NCBI GenBank assembly: GCA_905221605.1
Contig: CAJNDS010002196.1
Coordinates: forward strand, 256,001 to 320,000
Direction of reading: 5' to 3'
Length of the DNA stretch: 64,000 nucleotides
Origin: Symbiodinium natans
Taxonomy: Eukaryota; Sar; Dinophyceae; Suessiales; Symbiodiniaceae
Shown one piece after another: positions 30,881-43,433 of this stretch. The position numbers and the translations under genes are program-made. The notes beneath the pieces were generated by a model that ran no database searches, was not told the origin of the DNA, and saw only the letters and a list, made by a program, of their open reading frames with translations. Every line of letters begins with the position of its first letter. Position 1 is the stretch's first letter.

Positions 30881-33800
30881 GTTCAGGCTAGGCGAGGTTT
30901 CGCTTAGCTTTTGGGGTCTGTCGATCTCAGGCCCCAAGTCGGGTTCCTTACGGGGGCGGTTGTCAAAATTATGATCCCTTTTGGGGTGCCCTAAACATTA
31001 GGTGCGGTATTAAAATAGGGATGTGGAATCAAAATGAGAAGGCCAGTTGGATGCGAAGTAATTGTGCTCCGTTTTGACATCAGCCAAAACGAACCAGAGA
31101 ACAGGAAACATATGGAAGCACGCAGTCAAAGAGCAAAGATCTCAGAGCTTCAAGGAAAGGATCGAGTTTTTTGGCAATGAACAATGACAACAGGATCTGG
31201 ACATCTCTTCGTCCTCGTCCTGGCCAATCAGCTACTGGGACTTGGCACCTTCGGCACATTTCGACACCTTCATTCCCGATCCCGAAGACGTAGTTTCTAC
31301 TGCAGGGTCCGCACGAAAAGATGAACTGACGACTGATGCTACAATCACAGAGCAGGCCTGTGTCAGCGTCTAAAAACGTAGGAAGAAGCGCGTTTAGCAC
31401 TTCGTGTGTCAGAAGGTTGTAACCATTCGCCGCCATGCCCTTGGACGATTGATGCAGAGGATCTTATGCTAGAGATCCCCCCTGGAATGCAGGGACGGCC
31501 GTGCCAGTTCCAACGTGACTCCTGAACCCAGAGGCGCTGAACCTGGGCCGGGGACGTCCTGACTACATCAGGACCCTTTCGGCGGAGGCAGGAACCTCCC
31601 CCTAAGTCCTGAAAAGCTGCGGACTGTGTGGACTCCATCGGCGGACCAGAACACCTGAAACCCTACTCATGTGCTGATTAGAAACATGAGCTGTTTCACT
31701 TCCCTACAGAACGGATTGACTCCAGACCCCAATCCGTGAACCTTGAGCCCCGAAAGAACCCCTTCGCCCGTGAGTTGAAGAGGGAAGTGCTGGGAGGCGC
31801 TGCCCTCGAGGCTCCAGGAGCCCTTGCTGTACCCAGGCAGGAAATGGGAACTCGGGTTTAGGGTGTCGAGAGTTTCATGTGGGACATGTCCAGGTGCCTA
31901 AGGATGTCCGCTAGCGGAGGGCACCTTCTGACTTCTGAATAAGATTGAGATCAGGACACTGAGGGGGGGTCCCCCCCGGTCGGGGGGGGGGGAGGTTGCC
32001 AGGCTGGCAGAGCTTGTGCGGCACATCTTGCGGAGTTGATTCCGTCGGAGCAGGGGAAAAATTGTGTCGATGATTTTTTTACAATAAAAGGTCGACATGG
32101 TTTCTCTTCGTTTTCTCCCTTTTTTATTCAGTATTTCATGTCCACATGCATGTTGACTGCCTTGTACTCGCTGTGAACCCTTGTTCAAGGCACCCTACAC
32201 ATGGGACGGGAGGGGGGAGAGAGTCGGTTCGTGGCGGAACAGTCATGAAGATCTGACCAGTGTTTCTGCGGACCGTGGACTCACTCGTTACCCCCCATGA
32301 CCATCGCTGAAACCTCGTGCGCGGCTTCCGGGCCAGAGCTGCTCTGAGACGCAGGAGTGAAGTCGCTGCCTAGCCGGCCAGCCACTGGAAACCTTGCTCG
32401 CAAAGCTTCCTCCCCTTCTCGCACACCTGCCTGGCCTCCGCTTGGGTCTGTCAAGCTCTGCTCACGTCGTGTTACGGCCCTTCGGCATGCGTGGTGCTTG
32501 AGTTCTCGCGGGACGCCGGAGACTCATGCAGGTGTCGGGGGCCTCGCCCTACGGCCGACCATGCCCTCTGCCGTGTTGTCGGGGTGGACGCATCCCGCAT
32601 CAACGGGTGTCGGAGGCAGTTTAGCATGTTGCCCTGGCGCTGCACTTCGGCGCCGCCCTCCGTGTATAGTCGTAGTATTGGCCAGGACAGTCTGGCTCTC
32701 TGCGAAGCTATTTCACTGTGAGCTGCATAACCGCAGCGTAGGGTTGAACCAATTACTTCAGAAAGGGGTTGCGTGCGCGTTTGCAAGTGCGCTTCGGGTC
32801 TTGTCACTCGTTTGCTGATTATGCCCGATTGTGCACTTGCTTCTGACTCAACACCCTCATTAGGTGCAACTTCCCCCCTCAATCGAAAATTTTAAATCTG
32901 AACTCACAATCTCACAATATTCTGACAGAATGCATGTTGAACGCTCGCCATGGCTTGGGAAGCTCCCATCGAAGGCCCATGGCAGGATTGGCACGCCTGG
33001 TCGCCAACTGAACCCAAGCGATTCATTCACGTGGCCCGGCATAAAGAACTTGGCTTCCAGGAAGTTCGCGTGCCAGAACGGCAAGTATCATGAGATGTCC
33101 TATGACCGGGTAGTGTCTTGATGATTGGTGATCCCATCACTCGAAGGATTCGTTTCGATATTCAGCAAAGGCTTCTTCTTTGGGTATGAGGCTCGATGTG
33201 GGTTGCACATTTGCACGGCAAGGTTCAACTCGCCCCCAAGTCCAAACACCCATGACCCCAGAAACTTTGAGAATCCCAGAGCTGAGCAGAGGCCGTGAGC
33301 ATGGTGTACCACCCAGCGGCGGATGTTAGGCGCTCAGATCAAACCTAGCGGCATGAAGTCAAGACCCCCACTGTTGTCGAAGGATTTAGAGAATCGAAGC
33401 GCGTGGGATGGTTCCGGAGATGGTTTTGCACAGCGCCCACCTTCCATTTTCATTGGATGCCTCACGGCAAGCCCTGTCGGCTTGCAAGCCCTCCGCGCTC
33501 AATTCTTTGTACCTTCCAAGATCGAGATCCCATCATTTCTCTTGGGCTGCTCGGTTGCAGAGTGACCTCCGCTCCCTGAACGGAATGCTGCGATCAATGG
33601 CCCAGGCCCGCAAGAGTTTATTATGTTTTAACCTTGTAGCATGTTGGGGATTGCCTTTGACGAACCTATTTGCTGCACAGCTCGGATTCTTAGGGGCCGG
33701 TCCAATCATCTTAACACCCTGAAACGGCAATATGCTGGTGGCTTGCACCACAACAATGAGGATGCTGAAGACGGTAGCTTGAGGTTGAGTGGGTCACCCT

Positions 33801-34705
33801 GAAGGTGTGAGATGTACGGCATGCAGCTGATAATGTAGCTTATATGCTTTCGACATATGTTTGTCTACGGCTTAGAGATAGACACATAGCGTATAGTACA
33901 TGTATGTATATATATATACACATAAGGTTACGTTTGGCTCCCCGCTTGAAGCTCTGATGACCTGCACTGTGTCCTCCGGACTAAGCCATGCAATGCTAAG
34001 GACTTTCTTCAGGACAACTGCGGGTCACTTTTGCCTTTCTGGACGTGGGCTCTCATTACACAGGACCTCTGTAGGGGCTTAGGGGGTGACACATGAAGCA
34101 GAATCAGCCCTAAACCTGGGATTATCAGCCCGGCTCCTTGGAGGCGGCCGGATGCTGGAGCATGTTTGTGGCCAGTGGCCGGCCCTGTGTGCGACGCCAA
34201 ACGCTGCTGCTGCGAAGCTGAAGTCAGCATCTTCTTTGTGTGACATTTTGTGATTTTGTGATGGTCTCCTTGCATATTTACGTTGTTGGCACAGAACCCG
34301 CGGAGAACGTATTGATTTACGGGCTTGGGCGCAGTCACTCTGCAGAACCGCTGAAGACCTGTTGGCTGCTGGTTGAGAAAGGGGCCTGAGTGAGTATCCT
34401 GCTGTACGAATTATCGTTAGTCATCGAACACGATACAGTTCGAAACCGAAGCATGCATGCTTGTGAGGTTGAGATGGGGTGTACGGGCTACTACAGTTTT
34501 GATTACTCAGCAGTCTGCACTTAAAAGGCCGTTGAAGTGCCTTTGAGAAGTTTACAAGCTTTGGCCGAAGGTCGTCTTCGACAAAGCAGGCACTCTGGGG
34601 GCCGGGCCTTGGAACCAGATATAGACCGGATGTTAGCCAGATATGCTCTGTGTACAAGTATCTTCGTTCTTTGTACATGCGCTCTCTTAATAGCAGATGT
34701 GCACA
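30881..34705. other. Unassigned region; no supported gene
   Basis: Short ORFs only, none with recognisable motifs. It contains homopolymer-like G/C runs at about 31963-31993 and a short (ta)n tract near 33905. Some exons may be hidden here, but none could be defended. Confidence 0.4.
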
Positions 34706-35300
34706 AACGACAAAGAGAGAGAGAGAGAGAGAGAGGTAGGTCACTCCCCTCAAGCCCCGTAGTAGTAGAAGAAGAAGAAGAAGAGAGAAAGAGAGAAAGA
34801 GAGAAAGAGAGAAAGAGAGAAAGAGAGAAAGAGAGAAAGAGAGAAAGAGAGAAAGAGAGAAAGAGAGAAAGACAGAAACAGAGAAACAGAGAAACAGAGA
34901 AACAGAGAAACAGAGAAACAGAGAAACAGAGAAACAGAGAAAGAGAGAAACAGAGAAACAGAGAAAGAGAGAAAGTGAGAAATAGAGGGAGGCACAGCAT
35001 CTTCCCCCCCCCCACTCCAAACAGTCTCCACAACAAGTGGGGGCGCGCGAACTGCTCGGGGGGCACCGCCCCTCAGGCCCCATGAATGAAGAATGCAAGA
35101 AAGAGAAAAAGAGAGAAAGAGAGAAAGAGAGAAAGAGAGACAGTCTCGGTCGGGAAGTCTCACATGGAACCTGAACGCAATCTAGGCGCGCCTCGCGCGC
35201 GGGGGGGGGGACCTCTACCCTCAAGCCCCGTAGAAGAAGAAGAAGAAGAAGAAGAAGAAGAAGAAGAAGAAGAAGAAGAAGAAGAAGAAGAAGAAAGAGA
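34706..35300. repeat. Purine microsatellite in repeated modules
   Basis: gagaga, gaaagaga, gaaacaga and gaagaa arrays alternate with short GC-rich segments. Three segments share a cctca(a/g)gcccc(g/a)t block at about 34746, 35070 and 35218. Each is followed within 0-16 bases by a purine array. Frames across it encode Ser/Leu or Glu/Arg repeats and are not genes. Confidence 0.85.
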
Positions 35301-36129
35301 GAAAGAGACAATGTCTTTTCCCGTGTCCTCCAGAGTTCTCGAAGTCACCCCTATACCCCCCTACGTTTGACAAGCCCAACCAGGAACCATGGAACATCAT
35401 GATGTTAACCAGTAGCCGCTAGCCACAACGTGCAGATACCGCTCCTTCTGCCGATCTTCTTTTCTGCAGCCTCTCGGCAGCCATGGAAGTGTTGTCCTTC
35501 CATGTTCGGGAAGATGTGTCGGCATGCGCGTCTTGAGGCTACCTCGAGTCAGGTTCGTGTCGATTCGACATGGGGTCGCGAAGAGAAGAGCATCGCCCAT
35601 CTGCCCCCAGAGCCGGAAGTTCTTCCAAAACAGTTGAGATCTTCTTCAAGAACAGGAAACGATTTCCCAGCTTTCTGTGTCATGTCTCAGTCTCGAGCAT
35701 TGCCCAGAGGAGGCGCGTAGATGGAGTTAGGTCCGGGTGTGCTTTGAATGCGCAGTGAGCACATGTGAACACGGTGCTTTTTGTGGAAAAGGGAGCCCCT
35801 CTCGATAGCCCTAACACCATCTGGACACCCCTGGGGGTGAAAACCCTCAATAAGAAACAAGGCCTTTACAGCCATTGTGAGAGATTGGAGCGATGGACTG
35901 GATGGAGGCACGGCTCTCCTCTGCACCTGTCGCTTCGGGGCCAAGGGGGCGGTTCTCGTGTTGTGTTGCGATATGGGGCTTCGGATTGCAAGAGTCTTTT
36001 GGATGAGAGGTCGGGAAGTGATGATGCTTCAGCTCTGGGGAACATGCAGAGGTTGCGACGGGAATTGACGTGCCATTTCCTAACATACTCAGTCTTTGCT
36101 GCTTTTCTGACCCGGTCTTTTTGTATTCC

Positions 36130-36290
36130 AATTCCGTGCGTGGTGCTTTGGACTTAATGTCCCGTCTCGCCGGTCACTCAGCGGTTGCCAGCTATTTGCG
36201 TAGGCAACAGGCAGAGAGAGATGGGAAACTGGGACTTGTTTCCTCGACTGCGGTGGAAACCCGGATATGGGGTTTGCATGTTGTGGCAGT
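36130..36290 (+). CDS. Unrecognised exon-like segment
   Basis: One plus-strand reading has coherent coding composition, including SVRGALDLMSRLAGHSAVA followed by a charged helix (YLRRQQAERDGKLGL) and VETRIWGLHVVAVQ. I see no family match, and the exon edges are uncertain. Other frames here are stop-rich or biased. Confidence 0.25.
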
Positions 36291-38083
36291 TCAGGGCTTG
36301 GACCCCGCGCGTTCCACAACTGGAGCCCTGCGTCCTGGGACTTGCAACCTGCCCAGAGGCTTCCGCTGATCTCGTACTACGTCGGCTTTCCTGCCAATGA
36401 CTTCTTCATACGTCCCGCGGATGTGTTTGGCCGGGTAAGGAACCTCGTTCCCCATGCGCCATGCTCCCGAAGCTCTGGACAAGTGGCCCAAGCCCAGTGC
36501 GACCTGGGGTAGAACTTTTATGTGGGCTTACAAGGCGGGCTTGAGAGCAGAAGGGCGGAACTGAGCTGAAGGTGGTGGCCACAGAACGGTTCACGAGGAC
36601 TGGCGGAGGTGCAAATTGCGGATTTGGAGTTGTAGACAACTCAGAGCTGTGAGTTTAGGGGTCAAAAGGTGTTCTTTGCCATGCTCGGAGGAATTGGAAG
36701 CCATGTGGAGGTAGCTCCGCCGCAGTTCAGAGTTCGCGAGTTGAGGTGCCAGAAGTGTTGAGAAATGTTTAAGACCAGTCCTAGGCCACCTTGCTTGTAA
36801 GAGGGCGTCGAAACCATTCGCCTTTGTGAGGTATGTGGGTGGGAACGAAGGGAGCCACGTGCACGCGATGCTGCTGTGTCTCGGCCTGAAGGCAGAAGCC
36901 GAGACGACAAAGTTTCGGGGCTTGAGGTTTTTGAGCATCCTCGGCCCCAGGTCCTGAAACCCTGAACTCTTCATCAGCCAGCTCTAGATTTACCATGGAC
37001 GCGCAACAGTCGGGCCAAGAAGTCCCTGCATCAAGATGGTCCTTGTGTGCCTGCTTCCAAGGGTCGATGCCCCATACACCTCCGAAGTTCTGCATGGCCA
37101 CACGGGGTGGCGCCACCCCGTCTACAGGCCCCTTGTGCCCTGGCTGCAGTCGATTGGCTGATGTTGGCGCGTGTGCTGCTTGTGATCCCCAGGTTGCGTG
37201 GGCTTTGATGAACAACTGGCTAGCGAGGTGTGTGGTTCTGTTGGAAGCCACCTCTACACTCCTGACATGTTTTGACGGACCTATGAAGAGAGCATTGCAT
37301 AGTTCCGGAAGCAGGCTTCGGCTGTCATATACTACCAAAAGCTCCACCGTCCCCACTTGCATACTTTCTGAACCCTCTGAATATCTGGTCTTTCTCAGAG
37401 GCCGCCTACCTTGCTGACACCAAGTATGCGCCCCAACAGGCCGCACCAAGTGGAATTCAGTTGCTGTTTATGTGCTGGTTGCGGTTGCCAGCTCTGAACT
37501 TTGGTTCGCGTGCAGTTCGGGGTCAAAGAAGGGCAGTCCGAGGTCTGATGTTTCTGAGCCAGGAATTGACCTGGGAGCCGCCCGAAACCCTCAAACCCTC
37601 CCAAAGCCCAAGAGCCGACAGGATCGGATCCTCGTCCCGAAGTCCAACTCTGGATCTTCGTCGTCGGGCTCAGAGCCTTGTCATTTCAGTGGGGGTATGA
37701 GGAGCCGATACTGTGGCAAGCCCAGTGGCCAGAACCACGTGAATTTCAGAAATGCCGCCAAGATCAAAAGAAAGCAGTCTGGTACCAATTTTACGCCCCC
37801 ACGGTGATACCAATGTCAACACGAATGTCACAGCGGCTGTGGGGAAAGACATGCGCAAAGCTGAGTGCAAAGCTGAGTGGGGTTTAAGCGGTTCCCCGAC
37901 TCGGAAACAGGGACCCCCCGCGACCCGAAGCCAGCCATGAGCGCGTGCCACGTAAGGAGTGGATGTACCACCTGCTTCTGTCCTTTGCTGGGAAAGGATG
38001 CTTGGCAAGCACTGGCAAGGTTGAGAAGTTGAGAAGTTGAGAACTCTAAGCCTGGACGCCAAGAATCTGTGGTGGGGGGTTCA

Positions 38084-38130
38084 GGGTTCAGGGTTTAGGG
38101 TTTAGGGTTTAGGGTCTAGGGTTTAGGGTT
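38084..38130. repeat. Short TTTAGGG telomere-like tract
   Basis: About six imperfect units of ggtttagggt within mainly non-coding sequence. No opposing CCCTAAA partner was seen nearby. Confidence 0.85.
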
Positions 38131-39479
38131 CCGGCGGCCCCAGGCCTCGAGTATGCAAACCGGAAAGCATGGGAAGAAGCCAGTGGGTGGGAGGAGAACA
38201 TCTCAACTCTTGAGAGAAGATCGTTCTCAGAGTTTGATTCCGTTATGTGTTTGAGAGAGAAACGCCTCCCGAGCCATCGTCCTTAGGAGTTATGTTTCAT
38301 CTTGTTTATACAGAACGCAAGGGAGGATTAAACAGACTCAATACATGATATAATTCCTCACAGTTCTTCAACCCTCAGTTCCTTCGAGCGCGAACTTGAC
38401 TCAGGTTCCAAGACAGAGTTCGTCATCCAGAATTCCTTCTTGAGCCCGGACCCCAGGGATGGGATGTAAACTGCTCTGTGTGTTCCCGTAACGTTGAGAT
38501 TGAGCGAACGCACAGCCACCTGCACCTGAGTCTACATCCTAGTCCTAGTTTGTTAAGAAGCCCTCCCTTCATTTCTTTGGGCCCAGGGTTCAAGAGCTCG
38601 AAGAATGCATTGGCTGTAGAGGATTGTCTAGGAAGTCCTTCGGGCGGGCGAGTGGCCGTGCGCACTGGCACTGGCACAGGTTGCGTGCAGTAGCTGGATG
38701 ATTCGCGAAAGCGGTGAGAAGGGAGTCTCCACTGTGTCATGGATGCTCCCCTGATTAGCTCAGCGGATTCCCGGCGTGTCGTGTTTCCGTCGGTTTAAAG
38801 TCTTGAAGGGTCTGTTGTGATCGCGGCATGCTCGAAGTCGTGAAGAGTCACAGGGATCGCGTGGTTGGAGTCTCCTCGCAACTGTCCTTCTGGTGTTTCC
38901 ATGAGCTGAGTCTTGATGGACATGTCCAGCGAATGCATACCATCGCCTGCACATGCTCCACTTTTCCATTCCACAGACGAAACACAGCGCTTCTTGCTCT
39001 TCACTTGTTCCTATGTCCACGGCGTATCGTGGCTTGGAAAACTGGGGAAAGTCGCGTTCTGGACTGCCAGCACCCCTCCGGAGAATGTTCGATGACGGCG
39101 ATGAGGATGAGGATGCTGCGCCTGCAAGCGTTTGTCCCAGTAGATTTGCAGGAATCCCAACCTTGCAAGACTCTCTCAAGCAAACTTAGCGAGCTGCCTG
39201 CTTTTTGCGCTGCATCTTGAGGCTTCAAGACCTACGCGGGTTTCAAGGCCATTGCGTACCTTCCTGGTCCGCACAGCTCCTTTGATTGCAGTTTGGTGGG
39301 TTCAGGGCCCCGAAACCCTGAACCCTAATCCTTAAACCATGCAGAGCTTGTAAGCCCACGACTCCCTCGGCCTGCTCAGGGCTTGCTTGCCAGATGTTGG
39401 TTGCTCACGTGACACTCTTTCAGGCATCTCACAGTGCTTTGCACGGCTCTTCCCCTTAAATGTTGGCAAGGTTGGGTGC

Positions 39480-39799
39480 TGATGCAGTGGCGCGAGTTCT
39501 ATAACATGGTCGGAGCCCAAGATTGCCTTGAGATTCTTCATGGGACTTGGAGACGAGGGCATGTGGCACAGATGAATGGGCGCTCTGTTTGGTGCCCTGT
39601 GTGTAGGTACTGAGTGGTCAGATACTTGAAGAAAGTATATAGCGCGTTGGATTGCGAGGGCGAACCCCAAAAACTCAATCCAAGATTGATTGCATTGCGC
39701 CGGAGCCTTTCTGAACTCAGCACCACTCTGCGTAGTGGCTTAGTGCACGAATTTGAGGACATGCCGCTCTTGGTGCCGCACAAAGAGGCCGACCTTTAG
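39480..39799 (+). CDS. Unrecognised exon-like segments ending in a stop
   Basis: Two plus-strand stretches read like protein. The first, near 39485-39612, contains WREFYNMVGAQDCLEIL and later WCPVCRY. The second, 39620-39799, contains YLKKVYSALDCEGEPQKLNP and HEFEDMPLLVPHKEADL and ends in UAG. They could be consecutive exons of one gene with the second as its 3' end. The family is unknown. Confidence 0.25.
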
Positions 39800-41148
39800 C
39801 CAGGGTGGGGTCTGATCCAAGGTATTCCAAGGTTCCCAACCCAAGCTCAGGTCCCGCATCCCGTTTCCGAAGACTGCAATGCCTTTTTCAGGCTCAGTTG
39901 GGCTTTAGGGGCTTAGGACGGTGGGGGTTGGTCATGGTCTTTCGTTTGCTGATGGTTGCTGCCCTTTGGGCATATTTTCGGGATTCCTTACCCTTGCGTC
40001 GGTTGCAAGCCGCAAAGCGCGGGCTGGACCCACCTTAGTCCCAAACATGCTCACAGGACTTGTTGGCCCATTCTCGATACTGGCACGCCCGCCTTTGGAA
40101 CGACTTGCCCCTCGTCTGGCAGCTATGGGTCCAACATGTGACAGTTGAGAGACTGCAAGCTTGATTTATGCTTTGCGACAGATACCGATGGAGAGCTCAA
40201 GGCCTCAGAGATCAGATTCGTTTTATAACCAAACTGCTAAGGAAGCTGATACCGCCGCACAACTGGATGCCGAAGAGAGAGTTGCCTGGACTGTTGGGAT
40301 GTGTTGGCATGTCGTGTGTGTGTGTGTGTGGTCTGACCTGAAGATAACACAGACACTGGAGCGGTACTTGAATGGCGAACTGTGAACAGTCGCAGGTTCT
40401 GGACTCAGAGCCATCCCTACGCACCCTTTCCTCCGAAGGACCTCTGAACGGTCTCGCCATGCAGCACATCTGAAACCCTCTGTAGGTCTTGTTCCCGTAT
40501 CCTCAAGCCCTATGCCTTGCAGAGGGTCTCTGACCATGCTGGCCATCACATGTTGCGCGTGCGTATCCTCAGGCAAAAAGAAGTTTGTCGAATTCTTCGT
40601 GTAAGCCGGTACTCATAACATCTCACTTTGTCAGAGCCCTCTCTGTGCAGTTTCGGGTTGACTCAGTGAGGACCACTGGTCCGGCGAGTACGCGGGGCCC
40701 CCGGTTCGTACCATCTACCACTGACATTGCTAGGGACAGAGTTAGCATGAAGATTGAGAGATGTTGAGAGCATCTGTGGTTTGTCCATGCGTTGAGTGTA
40801 CTGTACGTCTCTAGACCACTCAAGCATCATGCCATCCATCAAGGTCCTTTCCAACATGTACTGGGCCGAGTGGCTTGAATACCTCAACTGGCCCTTTGTG
40901 GGAAGCTTGATGACGGGAAAGTCCTGCTGCTTCATGCTGCTTCATGGTTCCTGTCATCACTATAGGCTCTTCTGTGATCTCATCGCGTCGTTGTTTTCTA
41001 GATGATGGCCTGTGCTGGCACACTGCTTTCAGTACGTGTGTAGCGCAGTACTCAAAGGGCTAAAGGGCTCTGTGTTGCAGATGCTTGGCAACAGGTTTGC
41101 TTTCCCAGAGCGTTGCCGGGCCCAAGCAGCAAGTTGGGACAGCACAGG

Positions 41149-43029
41149 ATGCTGCGGGCCCGGACCTCAACTCGCGCTCTTTTGGTGGCAGCCCGGCTGC
41201 CCACCGCGTCCAGGGGATTCCGCGGAGTCACCGGCTTGGGCCGTGTTCTCCTCGGGCCACCCGTGGGTGTCGCCCGTCATGTCGTCATGCCTGGACAGAA
41301 GCGGTGGAGTTCGGCCATGCCGGGGGGGTGCTTGGAGCATTATCTCCAGCTGAAGGCAGCTGGTGAGCTTCAAGAAGACCCTCGCCAAGAAATATGCATG
41401 AAGATGCTCGACGATCTGGCGAAGGATCTCATGAGCTACAACCCAAAGATGACCAGAGCCGCAGCTAGCAGGCGTATTTAGATGTATTTAGTGTCTACTT
41501 AGCGTGCTTGGGGATTTGTCCTTCGGTCTTGAATGCCTCAATCTGAACTTTCCACTTAGTGCACTGACCAAGGCAAAGACTCCTAGCCCCGCCACCGTCG
41601 CCGCTCCTGCTGCCGGCGGCATTTTGGGTCGTAACTGAGGTACGGCTTTTCCTGATTGTACTCGTGTGTCTCGAAGCCTCTTAGAACCTGAAGAGTCCTT
41701 TTTCCCTGAGGGCCTAAAGGGCACCGAATCTGAGGCTGGATGGGAGGCATCTTTGGAAACAAGCCAAAAGCGGCCAAGGCACCGCCAAAGTCTGAGGTGC
41801 CACTGAAGCCTGCCCCAGGACAGAGGGGACTGTACCTGTGGGGGGGCACCGGCACTGGCAAGACGTTCATGATGAACATGTTCTATGACAAGATCAAGAT
41901 CAAGGAAAAGCAGCGTATTCATTTTCACGAGTGGATGATTGATGTCCATTCGAGGCTACACAAGAAGCAGAAAGGGAGCAGCATGAACACGCAGAACACC
42001 GCCGATGATTTAGTTGAGCAGGTTGCCAGCGACATGATGAAGGAGGGCTGGCTCTTATGCTTCGACGAGTTTCAGGTCACCCACATCAGCGATGCCATCA
42101 TCATGAAGCGCATTTTCTCCGTACTCTTCGAGCTGGGGGCAGTGGTTGTGGCCACCTCCAACCGTCCGCCACAGGACTTGTACCTGAATGGCTTGAACCG
42201 CCCCTTATTCTTACCCTTCATTCCCATGCTCGAGGACTTTTGCAAAGTGCACGACATTGGCGAAGAGGTCGACTATCGAATGATTTCCACACAGGAGGAG
42301 GACCATCGAGTCTTCATCACCCCCAATGGGCCACATGAGCAAAAGCTCTTGGAGGCCAAGTTTGAGAAGGTTTGTCATGGCCATTATCGTACAGATGCAT
42401 TGGTAGAGACACAAGGCCGGAAGGTCAACGTCCCACGCTGTGCTGAGAATTCAGGTATTGCTTGGTTCGCATTTTCCGACCTCTGCGACCAGGCACTGGG
42501 GGCGGCAGATTACCTGGCCATAGGAAATGCCTTTCATACTGTATTCATTTCGAACATCCCGCGGCTCACCATGCAAGAGCGTGATCAAGTGCGCCGCTTC
42601 ATCACACTCATCGATGCGCTATATGAGTGTCACACTAAAGTTGTTTGCACGGCCGAGCTCGACCCTATACAGCTGTTCTACGTGTCTCCAGAGGAGCGTA
42701 AGACTTCCATCGCAGACGAGATTTTCGCATGGGATCGTACAGTTTCTTGCAAAGGAGCTTCAGGACGTTCTTGCCAAACTTTTCTGACAGATCTTAGGCG
42801 GTACCAGTACTTCTTCAGGGTGAGTTAGGACACTGACGCTGAGGTCAGCCGATTGACGGAGATGCAATCTACAGCGTACCTGAGTGTCGCTGCGAGATCT
42901 CTCAGTAGTGAGCAGTTCCTCAGTCAGTACAAGCTCCTCGGGTGCCTTTGGGAGTTCTGCAGAGTTTTTGAAAGCTCTTCATTCTGGGCTCCTGATGCAA
43001 GCAGGCTTACGGAGATTCACAATGTGTAG
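41149..43029 (+). CDS. AFG1/LACE1-type mitochondrial AAA ATPase, three exons
   Basis: AFG1-family ATPases act in mitochondrial inner-membrane protein quality control. Exon 1 (41149-41473) opens with an Arg-rich, acid-free MLRARTSTRALLVAARLPTA, a good mitochondrial presequence. It then has the family's N-terminal LEHYLQLKAAGELQED. Intron 1 (41474-41734, GT-AG) joins ASRR to WMGGIFGNK. Exon 2 carries LYLWGGTGTGKTFMMNMFY (Walker A), LLCFDEFQVTHISDAII (Walker B, DEFQ variant) and VVATSNRPPQDLY. Intron 2 (42742-42843, GT-AG) joins EIFAWDRT to VSRLTEMQSTAYL, restoring the family's C-terminal signature. Without this splice the frame runs into unrelated sequence and stops at 42828. Beyond STAYL the exon 3 reading to a stop at 43029 is unlike the family, and another splice is likely. 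EF-hand exons follow 26 bp beyond that stop. Confidence 0.88.
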
Positions 43030-43054
43030 GCCTAGGAGTTTGCAGACAGCTCAG

Positions 43055-43433
43055 GCTCAAAAGTCTCTCAGATGAGGACTGCAAGGAGTTGTGGCGACGC
43101 TATGACGCTCCCCCGCATACTTCTTTTTAGTTTAGCAGCTTAGCAGGGTGCCAGAGCCCAACTTCCAACTTCGAGGTGTCCTTTTTTTGTATTTGAGCCA
43201 AAGAGAGAGCAAAGGATCGGGATGACAGCAACTACTTGGACTTGCAGGAACTCCGGCTCTTTTTGGAGGACTTGCTGGAGAAGCACTGTGGTCACCGTGA
43301 CCTTTCCAACGAGCTTTTCGACATGTGCCGGCAGGCCATTGTTACCAATGCTGATGGTCACGTGAGCTTCGAGGAGTTTCAGAATTACTTGTGCGACTAC
43401 TCGACGATTGAGTCTCAGCTTGGAAGCACATGA
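43055..43433 (+). CDS. EF-hand calcium-binding exons, possibly fused to the AFG1 gene
   Basis: Exon 43055-43103 encodes LKSLSDEDCKELWRRY. Joining it to 43215 gives RRY-DRDDSNYLDLQEL, a canonical EF-hand loop with Asp at 1 and 3, Ser at 5, Leu at 8 and Glu at 12. That junction uses a GA donor (tat|gacgct) and an AG|G acceptor (aaag|gatcgg). The second exon continues through RLFLEDLLEKHCGHRDLSN to a second, degenerate hand around TNADGHVSFEEF, with Val at position 1, and stops at 43431-43433. It is either the 3' part of the upstream ATPase gene, which would be a novel fusion, or a separate small calcium-binding gene whose first exon is missing. The phase of the exon before 43055 is not resolved. 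Confidence 0.65.

Larger units (their letters stand above)
35301..41148. other. Mostly unassigned; two exon-like stretches noted separately
   Basis: Nearly six kilobases with no named gene. A 222-codon minus-strand ORF at 36781-37449 lacks any recognisable motif. A possible A-box (tagctcagcgg) near 38755 has only a poor B-box downstream, so no tRNA or SINE is called. A short TTTAGGG tract occurs at 38084-38130. Confidence 0.4.

Noticed and set aside
34421-35370. 296-codon and other Leu/Ser/Phe-rich or Glu/Arg/Lys-rich ORFs
   Set aside because: They translate purine microsatellites; composition follows the repeat exactly.
36781-37449. 222-codon minus-strand ORF
   Set aside because: No motif, no supporting neighbours, and opposite to the host gene direction; about the length expected by chance in this GC content.
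38750-38810. tRNA or tRNA-derived SINE suggested by tagctcagcgg
   Set aside because: The downstream B-box-like ggtttaaagtc is a poor match and no cloverleaf could be drawn.
42742-42828. ATPase C-terminus as read straight through to the stop at 42828
   Set aside because: The family signature SRLTEMQS appears only after splicing 42742-42843; the unspliced tail is intron.
43186-43200. Spliced-leader-like match (TTTGGCTCAA, minus strand)
   Set aside because: An isolated 10-base match just upstream of an EF-hand exon on the opposite strand; shows that such short matches can arise by chance.
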